Assembly: GCF_000821065.1 (NCBI RefSeq)
Contig: NZ_CDGG01000001.1
Coordinates: 2,914,001 to 2,978,000, forward strand
Direction: 5' to 3'
Length of the DNA: 64,000 nucleotides
Origin: Oceanobacillus oncorhynchi
GTDB taxonomy: Bacteria; Bacillota; Bacilli; Bacillales; Amphibacillaceae
The translations under genes were made by a program, and so were the position numbers. The notes beneath the pieces were generated by a model. It was given only the letters and a program-made list of their open reading frames with translations, was not told the DNA's origin and did no database searches. Positions 26,514 to 35,917 of the stretch are shown here, in pieces; within the stretch, counting starts at the first letter, position 1, and each line of letters starts with the position of its first letter.

Positions 26514-27585
26514 ATGGGGGAGGAGTTTTCTTCCAAGACGTTTTTTATTTCAATTGACATTTATCAATATCATCATAATTGTAGCTTTTGTAATGTTTAG
26601 CAGCTGGGCAATTTATAATACAGCTTGTACGCTGGCAGATGGACTAACCTCGATGACTGCTCAAAAGCAGAGTCAATTCCAAGCAACGCTTTTTCAATAC
26701 TTATGGTTGTTTAGTGTTTCTGCTGTTATTGTAGGCAGTTTGATTCATTTTTATTTAACAAAAAAAATGATCCAGCCTTTAAAAGAATTAATCCAATCTA
26801 CAAAAGAAATGAAAAAAGGGCAGTACCCAAGCTCCATTTATGTAAAGGGAGATGGAGAAGTAAGTGAATTAATCCGTCATTTTAATGATTTGGTTCAACA
26901 ATTAGAAACCAATGAACAGCATAGGACAAATCTTGTATCTGATTTATCTCATGAATTTCGTACACCGTTAACAAACTTAAATGGTTATTTACTTGCCCTA
27001 CAAAACGGAGTCATGGAAGGAGATAAGAAATTATACCAATCTCTTTATGCAGAATCGTCAAAGTTAACACAGTTAGTTGAACAAATGGAACAGTTAAAGG
27101 AATGGGACGATATGCAAGCATATTCTTTTTACGAAAAAGAACCAATAAATATGCAAGAATTCATTGAAAGATCAATTAAAATATTTCAGTGGTCCTTGAA
27201 AAAGAAGCATATTGATATAGAGATTGATGCCCATCAAGGTACAGCTGTTATAAATCGTACAAGTATTTCTCAGGTTATCAGCAATTTAATAGATAACGCC
27301 ATTCGTTATTATGAAGGCGCAGGGCCAATTACCATAAAAGGAGAAAAAAACGCTGATGAATATAAAATTTCTATAACAGGTCCTGGAAGAAAGATTCCAG
27401 AAAAAGATAAAGAACGGATTTTTGAAAGATTTTATCGTGTAGAAACTTCCAGGTCACGTGAATTTGGGGGATCCGGCTTAGGGCTTGCGATTTCAAAGGA
27501 AATTATTGAACGGCACCACGGGAAAATAGGAGTCCATACGGAAGGGCATATACATACTTTTTGGCTTATTATTCCTTTCTCCTGA
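26500..27585 (+). CDS. Membrane sensor histidine kinase with a changed G1 box
   Basis: 361 aa from a TTG start overlapping the regulator gene. Two membrane helices enclose a short sensor loop (about 40-65), then HAMP, dimerisation helix with SDLSHEFRTPLTN (phospho-His about 150), N box NLIDNAIRYY and G2 box GGSGLGLAIS. The G1 box, normally DxGxG or NTGPG, reads SITGPGRKIPE: the Asp/Asn that contacts adenine is not visible. F box RIFERFYR is present. ATP binding may be weakened, or the kinase may act mainly as a phosphatase. Confidence 0.88.
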   Translation: MLQNKWGRSFLPRRFLFQLTFINIIIIVAFVMFSSWAIYNTACTLADGLTSMTAQKQSQFQATLFQYLWLFSVSAVIVGSLIHFYLTKKMIQPLKELIQSTKEMKKGQYPSSIYVKGDGEVSELIRHFNDLVQQLETNEQHRTNLVSDLSHEFRTPLTNLNGYLLALQNGVMEGDKKLYQSLYAESSKLTQLVEQMEQLKEWDDMQAYSFYEKEPINMQEFIERSIKIFQWSLKKKHIDIEIDAHQGTAVINRTSISQVISNLIDNAIRYYEGAGPITIKGEKNADEYKISITGPGRKIPEKDKERIFERFYRVETSRSREFGGSGLGLAISKEIIERHHGKIGVHTEGHIHTFWLIIPFS

Positions 27586-27969
27586 AATATATAATAACCT
27601 TTAATAGAGAGAATGATAATTGATAAACTAATTGCATTGAATGTTAAAAAACATCCCCTTTATTTATGGTAACTGGAGAAAATCTGAAATAAACGATTGC
27701 AGGAAGACACGATAGTTCTTGTTTTAACTTCCTGTTAACCATTTCATATGGTTAGTAATGCTCCAAACCGTTTTGTAGCTTATGTTTATCCAGTAAGAAA
27801 ATAATAAAAATGGATAAAGAAATTTTATAGAAATTACATAGTGAGATAAATGAATAATTATGTTAAAGAGTATTAACACTAATTATACGCATAGACATAA
27901 AGAATTTTAGCAAATATGATTTTAAAATGTCTTTTTTTGAATCTCTCTATGAAAAAGGTGGTTATTACT
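27586..27969. other. Gene-free stretch, 384 bp
   Basis: Contains an inverted repeat TAACCAT-N5-ATGGTTA (27736-27754), a possible regulator site, and the promoter region of the LysR gene. No open frame with a ribosome site. Confidence 0.4.
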
Positions 27970-28866
27970 ATGAATATAGATAACTTGGAAATGTTTTGTA
28001 AGGTAATTGAACAGGGCAGTATTAGCCAAGTAGCTCGATCAAGCTATGTAACGCAGCCCGCAGTAACGAGTAAAATACGACAAATGGAAAATCATTATGG
28101 TGTTGCTTTGTTTGATCGGGATGGCAGTACAATACGTGTTACAAATGCAGGTTCTAAATTATATCCATACGCTAAGGAAATCGTTGAATACTATAAACGT
28201 TCTCAAGAAGTAATGGGCAATATATCTAATGATAAAGAGGAAACATTACATGTTGGAGCCAGCTTAACAATCGGAGAATATCTTCTGCCAAAAGTGTTAG
28301 GTAAGTTTCAAAAAAAATACAGAAATATTGAATTTAGTTTAGCTATCGGAAATACACCTACCATCATCTCTAAATTAGAAAGTTCGGAAATCGATATCGC
28401 TTTAGTAGAAGGGAAGGTTATGCATAAAGATTTTCACATTGAGAAATTTGCCAAAGATGAGCTGATACTGATAATTCCGAAAAACCACCGCTGGAAAAAT
28501 CAAGAGAGGATAAATATAGAAGATTTAACGGAGGAAAGGCTCCTTTTAAGGGAAAAGGATGCAGGTGCGCGAAAAATTATAGAATCGGTATTTGCAGAAA
28601 ATAATGTTTTGGAAGAAATACGACATTATTTAGAACTTGGGAGTACCCAGGCAATTATCAGCGGCGTTGAATCTGGTCTTGGTGTTGGAATAATCCCTAA
28701 ACTTTCTGTGGCGCATGAACTTGAATTAGGGGCTGTTACACATATGCCTATTTCGAATATAACTATTTCTAGAGATTTATGGATTGTAAAAAGAACAACA
28801 AGATTTCCCAAAAATAGCATCAATTTATTTACTCAATTTTTAAAAGATCGGAAATCTAACTTTTAA
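27970..28866 (+). CDS. LysR-family transcriptional regulator
   Basis: 298 aa. N-terminal HTH typical of LysR (MFCKVIEQGSISQVARSSYV then TQPAVTSKIRQME), followed by the periplasmic-binding-like effector domain (about 90-295). Start ATG 27970 after AAAGGTGG; the longer in-frame start at 27916 lies before that site. Its target is unclear: the region downstream is non-coding, and the sulfide island begins 0.8 kb later on the same strand. Sulfur regulation as in CysL-type members is a guess from location. Confidence 0.88.
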   Translation: MNIDNLEMFCKVIEQGSISQVARSSYVTQPAVTSKIRQMENHYGVALFDRDGSTIRVTNAGSKLYPYAKEIVEYYKRSQEVMGNISNDKEETLHVGASLTIGEYLLPKVLGKFQKKYRNIEFSLAIGNTPTIISKLESSEIDIALVEGKVMHKDFHIEKFAKDELILIIPKNHRWKNQERINIEDLTEERLLLREKDAGARKIIESVFAENNVLEEIRHYLELGSTQAIISGVESGLGVGIIPKLSVAHELELGAVTHMPISNITISRDLWIVKRTTRFPKNSINLFTQFLKDRKSNF

Positions 28867-29052
28867 TCTATTATTTTTTACATATAGAGAAGGTCTGAAG
28901 TTCCTAAAGTCTATTGTGGAGGACGGGCAGTATGTAAATGACTCCTGTTAATACGGGATGAGTTTAAAGTTTGTACAGTTATACTCAAAATAGTATTTTT
29001 AAGGGGAGAGACAAAAAATAAGTATTTTTCAAAATCAGGAAAATATCAGGGG

Positions 29053-29104
29053 AAATCTGTATCCAGCTATGAAGGAAAATAGCAATGGTACAGATTTTTT
29101 TTTA
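29053..29104 (+). terminator. Intrinsic terminator
   Basis: AAATCTGTA / TACAGATTT stem with a long loop and a run of T. About 190 bp after the LysR gene. Confidence 0.75.
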
Positions 29105-29148
29105 TGAAGTGAAATTAATGAACCCTTATAATTATCAGAATCTGAGCT

Positions 29149-29430
29149 TTAGTAAGAGATATGTAAGGATAAAGCAGCTACACCAGTAGTTGTGTCTGCA
29201 TAGATAAACTGATTATTTCCAATATAGATATCTACATGAGCATGTCCATTTAATACGTTTGAGAAAAGAATACGGAATCCTCTATTAATAAATCGTTAAT
29301 TGTATAAGGCTTGTCAAATTTTCTTTTCGCACTTTTCCGATGTCGAGATAAGTTTAACTCACAATATAATCTATACTGTCTGATGCCTTTTGAAAATACT
29401 GTTAGAGCTTGATTTAGAGCTGGCATTGAC
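29149..29430 (-). pseudogene. Decayed NlpC/P60 cell-wall peptidase remnant
   Basis: On the minus strand, one frame ends with NDLLIEDSVFFSQTY then stop, and the adjacent frame continues NGHAHVDIYIGNNQFIYAD to a stop at 29149. Together they match the C-terminal half of an NlpC/P60 domain (GDLVFF...HVGIYIGNNQFIHA), including the conserved His. The upstream part is too degraded to show the catalytic Cys. A frameshift at about 29262 separates the pieces. This explains the 90-codon frame at 29250-29522, which is not an intact gene. Confidence 0.6.
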
Positions 29431-29700
29431 AATGTAACCTGAAGAGCCAAATGTATTTTTAAACCGGGTTTTATTGTGAAAACGGTTTTTCCTTTAAAGA
29501 ATAATAAAATATTATGGCCCATAACATTCTTCTATAATTTATAAAGGTTTTTATATAGTAGGATAATAATAACAGCAAATTTATGATTAATCGATTTCTC
29601 AGATAAAGCTGATCAAAGTAATGTAACCTGAGAAGCTTTGATTAATTAAGTAGAATTTTTTCAACCTATCTTTAAAACGACTAATTAGGAGGGAGAAAAA

Positions 29701-30900
29701 TTGAGTGAAAGTAAATTTTCAAAAATTGTTATTGTTGGTGCGGGTTCAGCGGGGATTTCCATTGCATCTCGAATCATTCGAAATGCACCTTATTTAAAAG
29801 AAAATATAATGATTATTGATCCTTCAGAGGACCATTATTATCAGCCTTTATGGACGTTAGTTGGCGGCGGTCAATCTAAATTAGAAGATTCTCATCGAAA
29901 ACAGGAAACCCTTATGCCTGACGGCGTTCAATGGATTAAAGAAAATGTGACAGAATTTATCCCAGATACAAATTCAGTTATAACAGATGCACACTCACAG
30001 ATTAATTATGATTTTCTAGTTGTAGCAGCTGGTATTGAAATAAAGTGGGACAGAGTTAAAGGGCTGAAAGAAGCAATTGGAAAAAATGGTGTCTGCAGTA
30101 ATTACTCACCCGAGTTCGTGGAAAGCACTTGGGAAAATATTAGAAACTTTTCAGGTGGAAACGCCATATTTACTCAACCGAGCACCCCAATTAAGTGCGG
30201 GGGAGCTCCACAAAAAATTATGTACCTGGCAGATGATTATTTCAACAAATCTAGTGTCCGCGCAAAAACAAACATACAATTTATTTCTGGTACAGGTAAT
30301 ATTTTTGCAGTTCCGACCTATGCGAAAACATTAGAACAGGTTATTGATCGAAAAGGTATCGAAACCACTTATATGACAGATTTGATTGAAATAGATGGGG
30401 AGAATAAATTAGCGGTCTTTGAAAATATAGAAACAAATAAAAAAATGGAAGTTAATTATGACATGATCCATGTTACGCCGCCAATGGGGGCTCCCAGCTT
30501 TATTGCGGCCAGCCCGCTTGCAGATGCAGCTGGTTGGGTGGATGTTGATCCTTACACACTTCAACATAAAACGTTCCAAAATATATTTAGTGCTGGTGAT
30601 TCATCTGGTCTTCCAACGTCTAAAACAGGAGCAGCTATACGTAAACAAGCCCCTGTAGTTGCTGAAAATATTCTTTCTATTATGAATGGCAGACAGATGA
30701 AAGCAAAATATGATGGTTATACATCCTGTCCATTGGTGACAGGTGTCAACAAATTAGTGATGGCGGAATTTGATTATGATAAAAATCCACAAGAAACTTT
30801 TCCAATTGACCAATCAAAAGAAAGAAGCAGTATGTATATTGTGAAGAAAAATCTGCTGCCAATAATGTACTGGAATGGAATGTTGAAAGGAACGATGTAG
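29701..30900 (+). CDS. sqr: Sulfide:quinone oxidoreductase
   Basis: 399 aa from a TTG start after AGGAGGGAG. Membrane-associated FAD enzyme that oxidises sulfide to sulfane sulfur and passes electrons to quinone. Visible: FAD motif IVGAGSAGIS, and the two redox cysteines of the type II enzymes, in TPIKCGGAPQK (about 166) and YTSCPLVTG (about 343), plus GDSSGLPTSKT. The third Cys of type I enzymes is absent. It opens the sulfide island, followed by a DUF1641 gene often found with it. Confidence 0.93.
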   Translation: MSESKFSKIVIVGAGSAGISIASRIIRNAPYLKENIMIIDPSEDHYYQPLWTLVGGGQSKLEDSHRKQETLMPDGVQWIKENVTEFIPDTNSVITDAHSQINYDFLVVAAGIEIKWDRVKGLKEAIGKNGVCSNYSPEFVESTWENIRNFSGGNAIFTQPSTPIKCGGAPQKIMYLADDYFNKSSVRAKTNIQFISGTGNIFAVPTYAKTLEQVIDRKGIETTYMTDLIEIDGENKLAVFENIETNKKMEVNYDMIHVTPPMGAPSFIAASPLADAAGWVDVDPYTLQHKTFQNIFSAGDSSGLPTSKTGAAIRKQAPVVAENILSIMNGRQMKAKYDGYTSCPLVTGVNKLVMAEFDYDKNPQETFPIDQSKERSSMYIVKKNLLPIMYWNGMLKGTM

Positions 30901-30955
30901 TGAAATAATACAAGTTTATGAATATTAGTATATTCATGAAAAGGAGGTTTTAAAA

Positions 30956-31516
30956 TTGGACACTACTCAAAAGCAGTCCACGATGGATGATGTAATACAA
31001 GAACTGGAGAAAAAGGAACAGGTAGACGCTCTATATTATCTCGTCCAAAAACTCCCTGATTTTGTATCAAGAGTACAGAAGCTGGATGATAAATTGGATT
31101 TTATTGAGAATGTCATCGAAGACAAACAATCATTATCTACTATTAGTAATGAAATAGAAGAAAAAATAGAAAACCTGCATATTAACCAGGAACATTTAAC
31201 TTCCCTTCTGGAACTGATGCATTTATTGCCTAAATTAGTCCCGTTATTAAAGAAGGCTGATGAAGTTTCTCAGTTCGTTAATGACTTTTTAAACGATACA
31301 GCATCTGTTGAATATGCATTAAAAGGAATAAATGATATTATTCCACTGGATAAGGCAGTCAAGGTTATAAAGGAGACAAATGAACAGTACAAACAGAATG
31401 ATAATACTGTTAATTTTTCCTTATATGGAATGTACCGTTTATTGAAGGATCCAACCATTCAAAAAGGATTCCGATATTTAGAATCATTCCTTGAAGTTGC
31501 AGACAAAGAAAAATAA
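30956..31516 (+). CDS. DUF1641 protein associated with SQR
   Basis: 186 aa, helical, with alternating hydrophobic/Glu/Lys pattern and no membrane helix or Cys. The MHLLPKLVPLLKKADE and YGMYRLLKDPTIQKG segments are typical of DUF1641 proteins, which accompany SQR or formate dehydrogenase genes. A scaffold or membrane-docking role is only inferred. TTG start after AAGGAGG, 55 bp behind sqr, so the two probably form an operon. Confidence 0.8.
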   Translation: MDTTQKQSTMDDVIQELEKKEQVDALYYLVQKLPDFVSRVQKLDDKLDFIENVIEDKQSLSTISNEIEEKIENLHINQEHLTSLLELMHLLPKLVPLLKKADEVSQFVNDFLNDTASVEYALKGINDIIPLDKAVKVIKETNEQYKQNDNTVNFSLYGMYRLLKDPTIQKGFRYLESFLEVADKEK

Positions 31517-31619
31517 TAGATGATGAAGGAGAAGGCATATTTTTCGCTCCTTTTTTGATGAAAATTTAGCACAAAAAACCTTATTTAATTGGCTGTCAAC
31601 AAACTGGTGAATCGATAAT

Positions 31620-31844
31620 TTGGGAAGAAGGAAGAATAGCTGGTGCGACCATATTATGTTAGGCACACATGTTGATCAAATTGAAGAATTACCTAAAAAA
31701 ATTTATTTGATGCAATTGTCGTTCTGATGCCCGTTCAGCAGTTGCTGACAGCCTGACACAGGTAAATAATTTTAAAAATGTATTGAACGTAAAAGGCAGA
31801 TATGTAGCATGGACGAAAGAAAAATTTCCAATAACAAAGGGATG
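31620..31844 (+). pseudogene. Rhodanese remnant with several frameshifts
   Basis: Pieces in shifting frames read EGRIAGAT, then LGTHVDQIEELPKKIYL, then CRSDARSAVADSL and NVKGRYVAWTKEKFP to a TGA at 31842. Together they are the C-terminal half of a rhodanese with its active-site loop (CRSDAR). At least two frameshifts exclude function. It shows that the island has lost at least one sulfurtransferase. Confidence 0.65.
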
Positions 31845-31944
31845 ACACACTTTATCGTTTTAAGTAATCGCACAAACATTATGCTTTTACTAGAAGATTA
31901 TAAGAAATCAGCCTGCTAGTATTGGTAGGAAAACAGGTGATCAA

Positions 31945-32721
31945 ATGGAATTAGGTTTTATTATTGTATTATTTTTTATCGGGCTTATTGCATCGTTTGT
32001 ATCAGGGATGTTAGGTATTGGCGGTTCAATTATTAATTATCCACTTTTATTATATATTCCGGTACTGCTTGGAGTAGGCTCATTATCTTCATCAGAGGTT
32101 GCTGGTATTTTAGCTATTCAGGTTTTCTTTTCAACAATTGGCGGCATGTGGGCATATAGAAAGGATGGATATCTAAATAAATCCTTAATATTAACGATGG
32201 GAATTTCTGTTTTAGTTGGAAGCTTTATAGGCGGATTTGGTTCTGATTTATTATCAGATAGTAATATTAATTTGGTATATGCCATGCTGGCCACTATTGC
32301 CGCAGTAATGATGTTTGTACCGAAGCAGCATGTAGAGGATAAAGAGAATAGTCAAGTGGAATTTAATCATTTGATTGCAGTTATATCAGCATTTATTGTG
32401 GGGCTGGGAGCTGGGATTGTAGGTGCCGCTGGAGCATTTCTGCTTGTTCCGATTATGCTTGTAATATTAAAGATACCTACAAGGGTAACAATCGCTTCCT
32501 CATTAGCAATTACCTTTTTATCCTCTATCGGTTCAGCTATAGGAAAAATTATTACAGATCAGGTATTATACGGGCCGGCAGCTGTCATGATAATTGCCAG
32601 CTTAATTGCTGCTCCAATTGGTGCAAATACCGGGAAAAAAATGAACATCAAAATATTACAGGCAATATTAGCATTGTTAATCTTTGCCACTGCCTTAAAA
32701 ATCTGGACGGATATTATTTGA
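31945..32721 (+). CDS. TauE/SafE-type membrane exporter (sulfite/sulfur oxyanion)
   Basis: 258 aa, about eight helices in two inverted halves, each opening with the family pattern ([19 protein letters not shown] and [19 protein letters not shown]). In persulfide-detoxification islands such proteins export sulfite or thiosulfate, which is what the CstB pathway would produce; the substrate here is inferred from context. Ribosome site AGGTGATCAA, ATG 31945. Confidence 0.87.
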   Translation: MELGFIIVLFFIGLIASFVSGMLGIGGSIINYPLLLYIPVLLGVGSLSSSEVAGILAIQVFFSTIGGMWAYRKDGYLNKSLILTMGISVLVGSFIGGFGSDLLSDSNINLVYAMLATIAAVMMFVPKQHVEDKENSQVEFNHLIAVISAFIVGLGAGIVGAAGAFLLVPIMLVILKIPTRVTIASSLAITFLSSIGSAIGKIITDQVLYGPAAVMIIASLIAAPIGANTGKKMNIKILQAILALLIFATALKIWTDII

Positions 32722-32773
32722 TTGTTCTTATCTTTTAAATATGCAGACAGCTAATAATTAAGGAGGAATAGGG

Positions 32774-33031
32774 ATGAGTCAAGTTATAACGATATATACA
32801 TCAACATTTTGTCCAGTATGCAGCATGGTAAAAAGTTTTTTGGATTCTTTTGAAGCTCCTTATAAAGAAGTGAATGTGGATATGAATCCTGTTGCAATGT
32901 ATCAATTAATTTCAAAAACAAAAAGGTTATCTGTACCACAGACTGTTATAAATGGAAAACGGATTTCTGGATTTAACCCAGAAAAAATAATGCAAGCCTT
33001 GTTTTATCAAAAAAAGACGTTATGCAAATAA
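32774..33031 (+). CDS. Glutaredoxin-like protein (CPVC)
   Basis: 85 aa, glutaredoxin fold with Cys13-Pro-Val-Cys16, the cis-Pro loop SVPQTVING and GFNPE near the C-terminus, as in NrdH/glutaredoxins. Ends KKTLCK, with an extra C-terminal Cys. In this neighbourhood it may reduce protein or low-molecular-weight persulfides (inference). Ribosome site AAGGAGGAAT. Confidence 0.85.
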   Translation: MSQVITIYTSTFCPVCSMVKSFLDSFEAPYKEVNVDMNPVAMYQLISKTKRLSVPQTVINGKRISGFNPEKIMQALFYQKKTLCK

Positions 33032-33189
33032 GGTGAAAAAATAAAGTAGTGAGGTTAAACCTTCTCGTTGAGGAGAGTAATCTCAGAATTTCCTGCACGC
33101 TGCTAATCCAGTTTGTCAATTTTTATTATATTTTTGTATGTCTCTCCCCTTGCTTATTTAATATTAGGAAATAATTATAGCTTATAAAA

Positions 33190-33248
33190 TACCCTATATG
33201 GTATTTGACATCTCTTTAATCATCAGTTATTATACCCCTATAGGTATA
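33190..33248 (+). promoter_or_regulatory. Two CstR-type operators before cstA
   Basis: ATACCCTATATGGTAT (33190-33205) and ATACCCCTATAGGTAT (33233-33248), 43 bp apart, both of the CsoR/CstR operator class. TTGACA (33207-33212) stands as -35 between them and the second copy overlaps the start region. This matches the tandem operators of the Staphylococcus cst operon. Confidence 0.75.
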
Positions 33249-33264
33249 CAAAGGGGAGATTATT

Positions 33265-34332
33265 ATGGCAAACTATCAAGCAAAACATATTAATGACTTT
33301 TCAAAAGAAGAGTTAGAGAGGTTAGGTGAGAATGGGCAATTATTAGATGTACGTGAAACCTCGGAGTATGAAGCAGGTCACATTCAATATGCGTACAATT
33401 TTCCATTATCGGAAATTGAACACAAATATCCTGAAAATGATAAAACATATTATATTCATTGCAAATCTGGCGCCAGGAGTCAAAAGGCAAGTGAATTTTT
33501 AGCAGGTAAAGGATTTGAGGTTGTCAATTTAGATGGTGGTTATTCAGCTTTTGCTGAGAAAAATAGTTCTCTTGCTGAGGAAAAGAGAGAATTAAAAATT
33601 CAAGATAATCGTAAGCTTGTTAATTATAGCGGCATGCAATGCCCGGGACCAATTGTCAGTTTAAATGCGGAAGTTCAAAAAATGGATGCAGGGAAGCAAA
33701 TAGAAGTTAAAGTTACTGATTTTGGTTTTCATAGTGATGTAAGAAGCTGGGCTGCTCAAACGGGTCATTCCATTGTGGAATTAGAGAAAAGCAATAAGCA
33801 TATTAGAGCAATTATCCAAAAAGAAGAACAAATTAATAAGGATATGGCAATAAAAGAAACTTCGAATGGCACAACAATTGTACTATTCAGTGGTGAATTG
33901 GATAAAGCACTTGCGGCATTTATCATTGCTAATGGAGCAAGAGCAGCTGGCAGAGAGGTAACGATTTTCTTCACCTTCTGGGGATTAAGTGCTCTAAAGC
34001 TTAATAATAAAGAAAAAGTGAAGAAACGGGGGATGGAAAAATTATTTGATTTATTTTTACCTCGTACTCCTGTCAACATGCCTATATCGAAAATGAACAT
34101 GCTTGGTTTAGGTAACCGGATGATGCGTTTTATTATGAAGCAGAAAAATGTAGATAGTTTGCCAGCATTAATAGACAAAGCAATTGAGCAGGATATTAAA
34201 CTGATTGCATGTACGATGAGTATGGATGTCATGGGAATCAAGAAAGAAGAATTACGCTCAGAAATTGAATTTGCCGGTGTAGGTACGTATATCGGTGAAA
34301 CAGAAAAAGCGAAACATAATCTATTTATTTAA
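33265..34332 (+). CDS. cstA: Multidomain sulfurtransferase CstA (rhodanese-TusA-DsrE)
   Basis: 355 aa, cytosolic. Domain order: rhodanese (about 8-100) with active loop CKSGAR, TusA (about 115-190) with CPGP, DsrE2-like domain (about 200-355) with Cys in LIACTMSMD. Each domain has its sulfur-carrying Cys, so persulfide can be passed along the chain. Same architecture as staphylococcal CstA, which works with CstB and SQR. Ribosome site AGGGGAG, ATG 33265, just after two CstR-type operators; 21 bp before cstB. Confidence 0.92.
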   Translation: MANYQAKHINDFSKEELERLGENGQLLDVRETSEYEAGHIQYAYNFPLSEIEHKYPENDKTYYIHCKSGARSQKASEFLAGKGFEVVNLDGGYSAFAEKNSSLAEEKRELKIQDNRKLVNYSGMQCPGPIVSLNAEVQKMDAGKQIEVKVTDFGFHSDVRSWAAQTGHSIVELEKSNKHIRAIIQKEEQINKDMAIKETSNGTTIVLFSGELDKALAAFIIANGARAAGREVTIFFTFWGLSALKLNNKEKVKKRGMEKLFDLFLPRTPVNMPISKMNMLGLGNRMMRFIMKQKNVDSLPALIDKAIEQDIKLIACTMSMDVMGIKKEELRSEIEFAGVGTYIGETEKAKHNLFI

Positions 34333-34353
34333 AAACCAAGGAGTGAAATTATT

Positions 34354-35685
34354 ATGTTTTTTAAACAGTTTTATGATCAGCATTTATCACAAAGTTCTTA
34401 TTTAGTTGGATGCCAGCGTACAGGGGAAGCGATTGTTATTGATCCAAAAAGAGACATTCGTGAATATATTGAAGTGGCAGAAGCTGAAGGCTTAATAATT
34501 ACGCATGCTGCAGAAACACATATTCATGCAGACTTTGCTTCAGGTATTCGTGATATTGCAGCAAAATTAAAGACAAGAATTTATGTATCTGGTGAAGGAG
34601 ATGACACTTTAGGCTATAAAAATATGCCGGATGGTACGATATTCGTTAAGGATAATGATGAAATTCATGTTGGCAACGTTTCTCTAAAGGTTATTCATAC
34701 ACCCGGACATACCCCGGAGAGTGTCAGCTTCTTGCTTATAGATAAAGGAGGCGGATCTTCTGTACCAATGGGATTATTCTCAGGAGACTTTTTATTTGTT
34801 GGGGATGTTGGACGCCCAGATTTGCTGGAAAAAGCGGTACAAGTCAGCGGCTCCACAGAAATCGGTGCAAAACAGATGTATCAATCCATTCAGGAGATAA
34901 CAGCTTTACCTGATTATATTCAAATCTGGCCAGGGCATGGTGCCGGAAGCCCTTGCGGAAAATCACTTGGTGCAGTTCCGATGTCGACATTAGGTTATGA
35001 AAAAATAAACAACTGGGCATTTCAAGCACTTGATGAAGCAACATTTATTACAGTATTAACAACAGACCAGCCGGAACCGCCGCATCATTTTGCTCAAATG
35101 AAAAAAATTAATCAGTATGGCAGTGACTATTTTAAACCATACATTGTATATCCTGCGGAGGACATAGCATTACAAACGTTTGATATTCGCACGCGAAGCG
35201 CCTATCACGGCGGACATCAACATGGTACTGTTAATATTCCGTTTGATAAAAACTTTATCAATCAAATCGGCTGGTATTTAGATTATGATCAGCCCATTAA
35301 CCTTGTAGGTGATAACCAAACAGTCCAAGATGCTGCGCATGTCTTACAATTAATTGGTTTTGACATTGTAAAGGGATATGTAAAACCAGGAGATGAAGTT
35401 ATTTCTCAGCATGTGCATAGTAAAGATATCACCGGTGAAGAGAAAAATGTGCTGGATGTCCGTAATGAGAGTGAATGGAATCAAGGTCATTTAAAACAAG
35501 CTGTGCATATACCACATGGTAAATTGTTAGAAAGGGAAGTACCTTTTGATACGAATGAACCAGTATTCGTTCATTGTCAGTCAGGGGTTAGAAGCTCCAT
35601 TGCAATTGGGCTGTTAGAGAAAAAAGGCTTTAGAAATATCATTAACGTAAAAGAAGGATATAAAGATATTAAGAAGGATTTATAG
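34354..35685 (+). CDS. cstB: Persulfide dioxygenase-rhodanese fusion CstB
   Basis: 443 aa. N-terminal metallo-beta-lactamase-fold dioxygenase (about 1-245) with HIHADFASG, HTPGHTPES and WPGHGAGSPCG; a middle rhodanese-like domain (about 260-345) without active Cys; and a C-terminal rhodanese (about 355-443) with HCQSGVRSS. Oxidises low-molecular-weight persulfides with O2 using non-haem iron, releasing sulfite/thiosulfate. Layout matches staphylococcal CstB. Operon with cstA; terminator follows. Confidence 0.93.
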   Translation: MFFKQFYDQHLSQSSYLVGCQRTGEAIVIDPKRDIREYIEVAEAEGLIITHAAETHIHADFASGIRDIAAKLKTRIYVSGEGDDTLGYKNMPDGTIFVKDNDEIHVGNVSLKVIHTPGHTPESVSFLLIDKGGGSSVPMGLFSGDFLFVGDVGRPDLLEKAVQVSGSTEIGAKQMYQSIQEITALPDYIQIWPGHGAGSPCGKSLGAVPMSTLGYEKINNWAFQALDEATFITVLTTDQPEPPHHFAQMKKINQYGSDYFKPYIVYPAEDIALQTFDIRTRSAYHGGHQHGTVNIPFDKNFINQIGWYLDYDQPINLVGDNQTVQDAAHVLQLIGFDIVKGYVKPGDEVISQHVHSKDITGEEKNVLDVRNESEWNQGHLKQAVHIPHGKLLEREVPFDTNEPVFVHCQSGVRSSIAIGLLEKKGFRNIINVKEGYKDIKKDL

Positions 35686-35764
35686 TAAGGAATAACAGAG
35701 AGATGTGTAATCTCCTTTTTAAAAAAACATTTTCATGGCAAAGAAAAACGTTAAAATTAAAAAA

Positions 35765-35801
35765 GGAAATACTCTCTAATATTCATCTGGGGAGTATTTC
35801 C
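35765..35801 (+). terminator. Intrinsic terminator after cstAB
   Basis: GGAAATACTC / GAGTATTTCC stem with a 17-nt loop; tail CTGCTTATG is T-poor. Confidence 0.65.
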
Positions 35802-35870
35802 TGCTTATGTTAAATAAAAAATAAATTCTTATTATAGCGTTTTAATACCCGATAAGTTAAAACATTTGGC

Positions 35871-35886
35871 GTACCTATAGGAGTAA
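35871..35886 (+). promoter_or_regulatory. CstR-type operator before the methyltransferase gene
   Basis: GTACCTATAGGAGTA is an inverted repeat (TACC-TATA-GG-GTA) with the same centre as the second cstA operator, placed 32 bp before the gene. Weaker match than the cstA sites. Confidence 0.5.
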
Positions 35887-35917
35887 TGGTATCTTTGATG
35901 AAGAAAGGAGTAATTAG

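Noticed and set aside
29250-29522. 90-codon minus-strand frame taken as a gene
   Set aside because: Its end matches only part of an NlpC/P60 domain and the rest of the domain continues in another frame, so it is a pseudogene fragment.
33765-34241. 158-codon open frame on the minus strand inside cstA
   Set aside because: It is antisense to a well-conserved three-domain gene, has no ribosome site and reads as low-complexity Ser/Ile/Leu translation.
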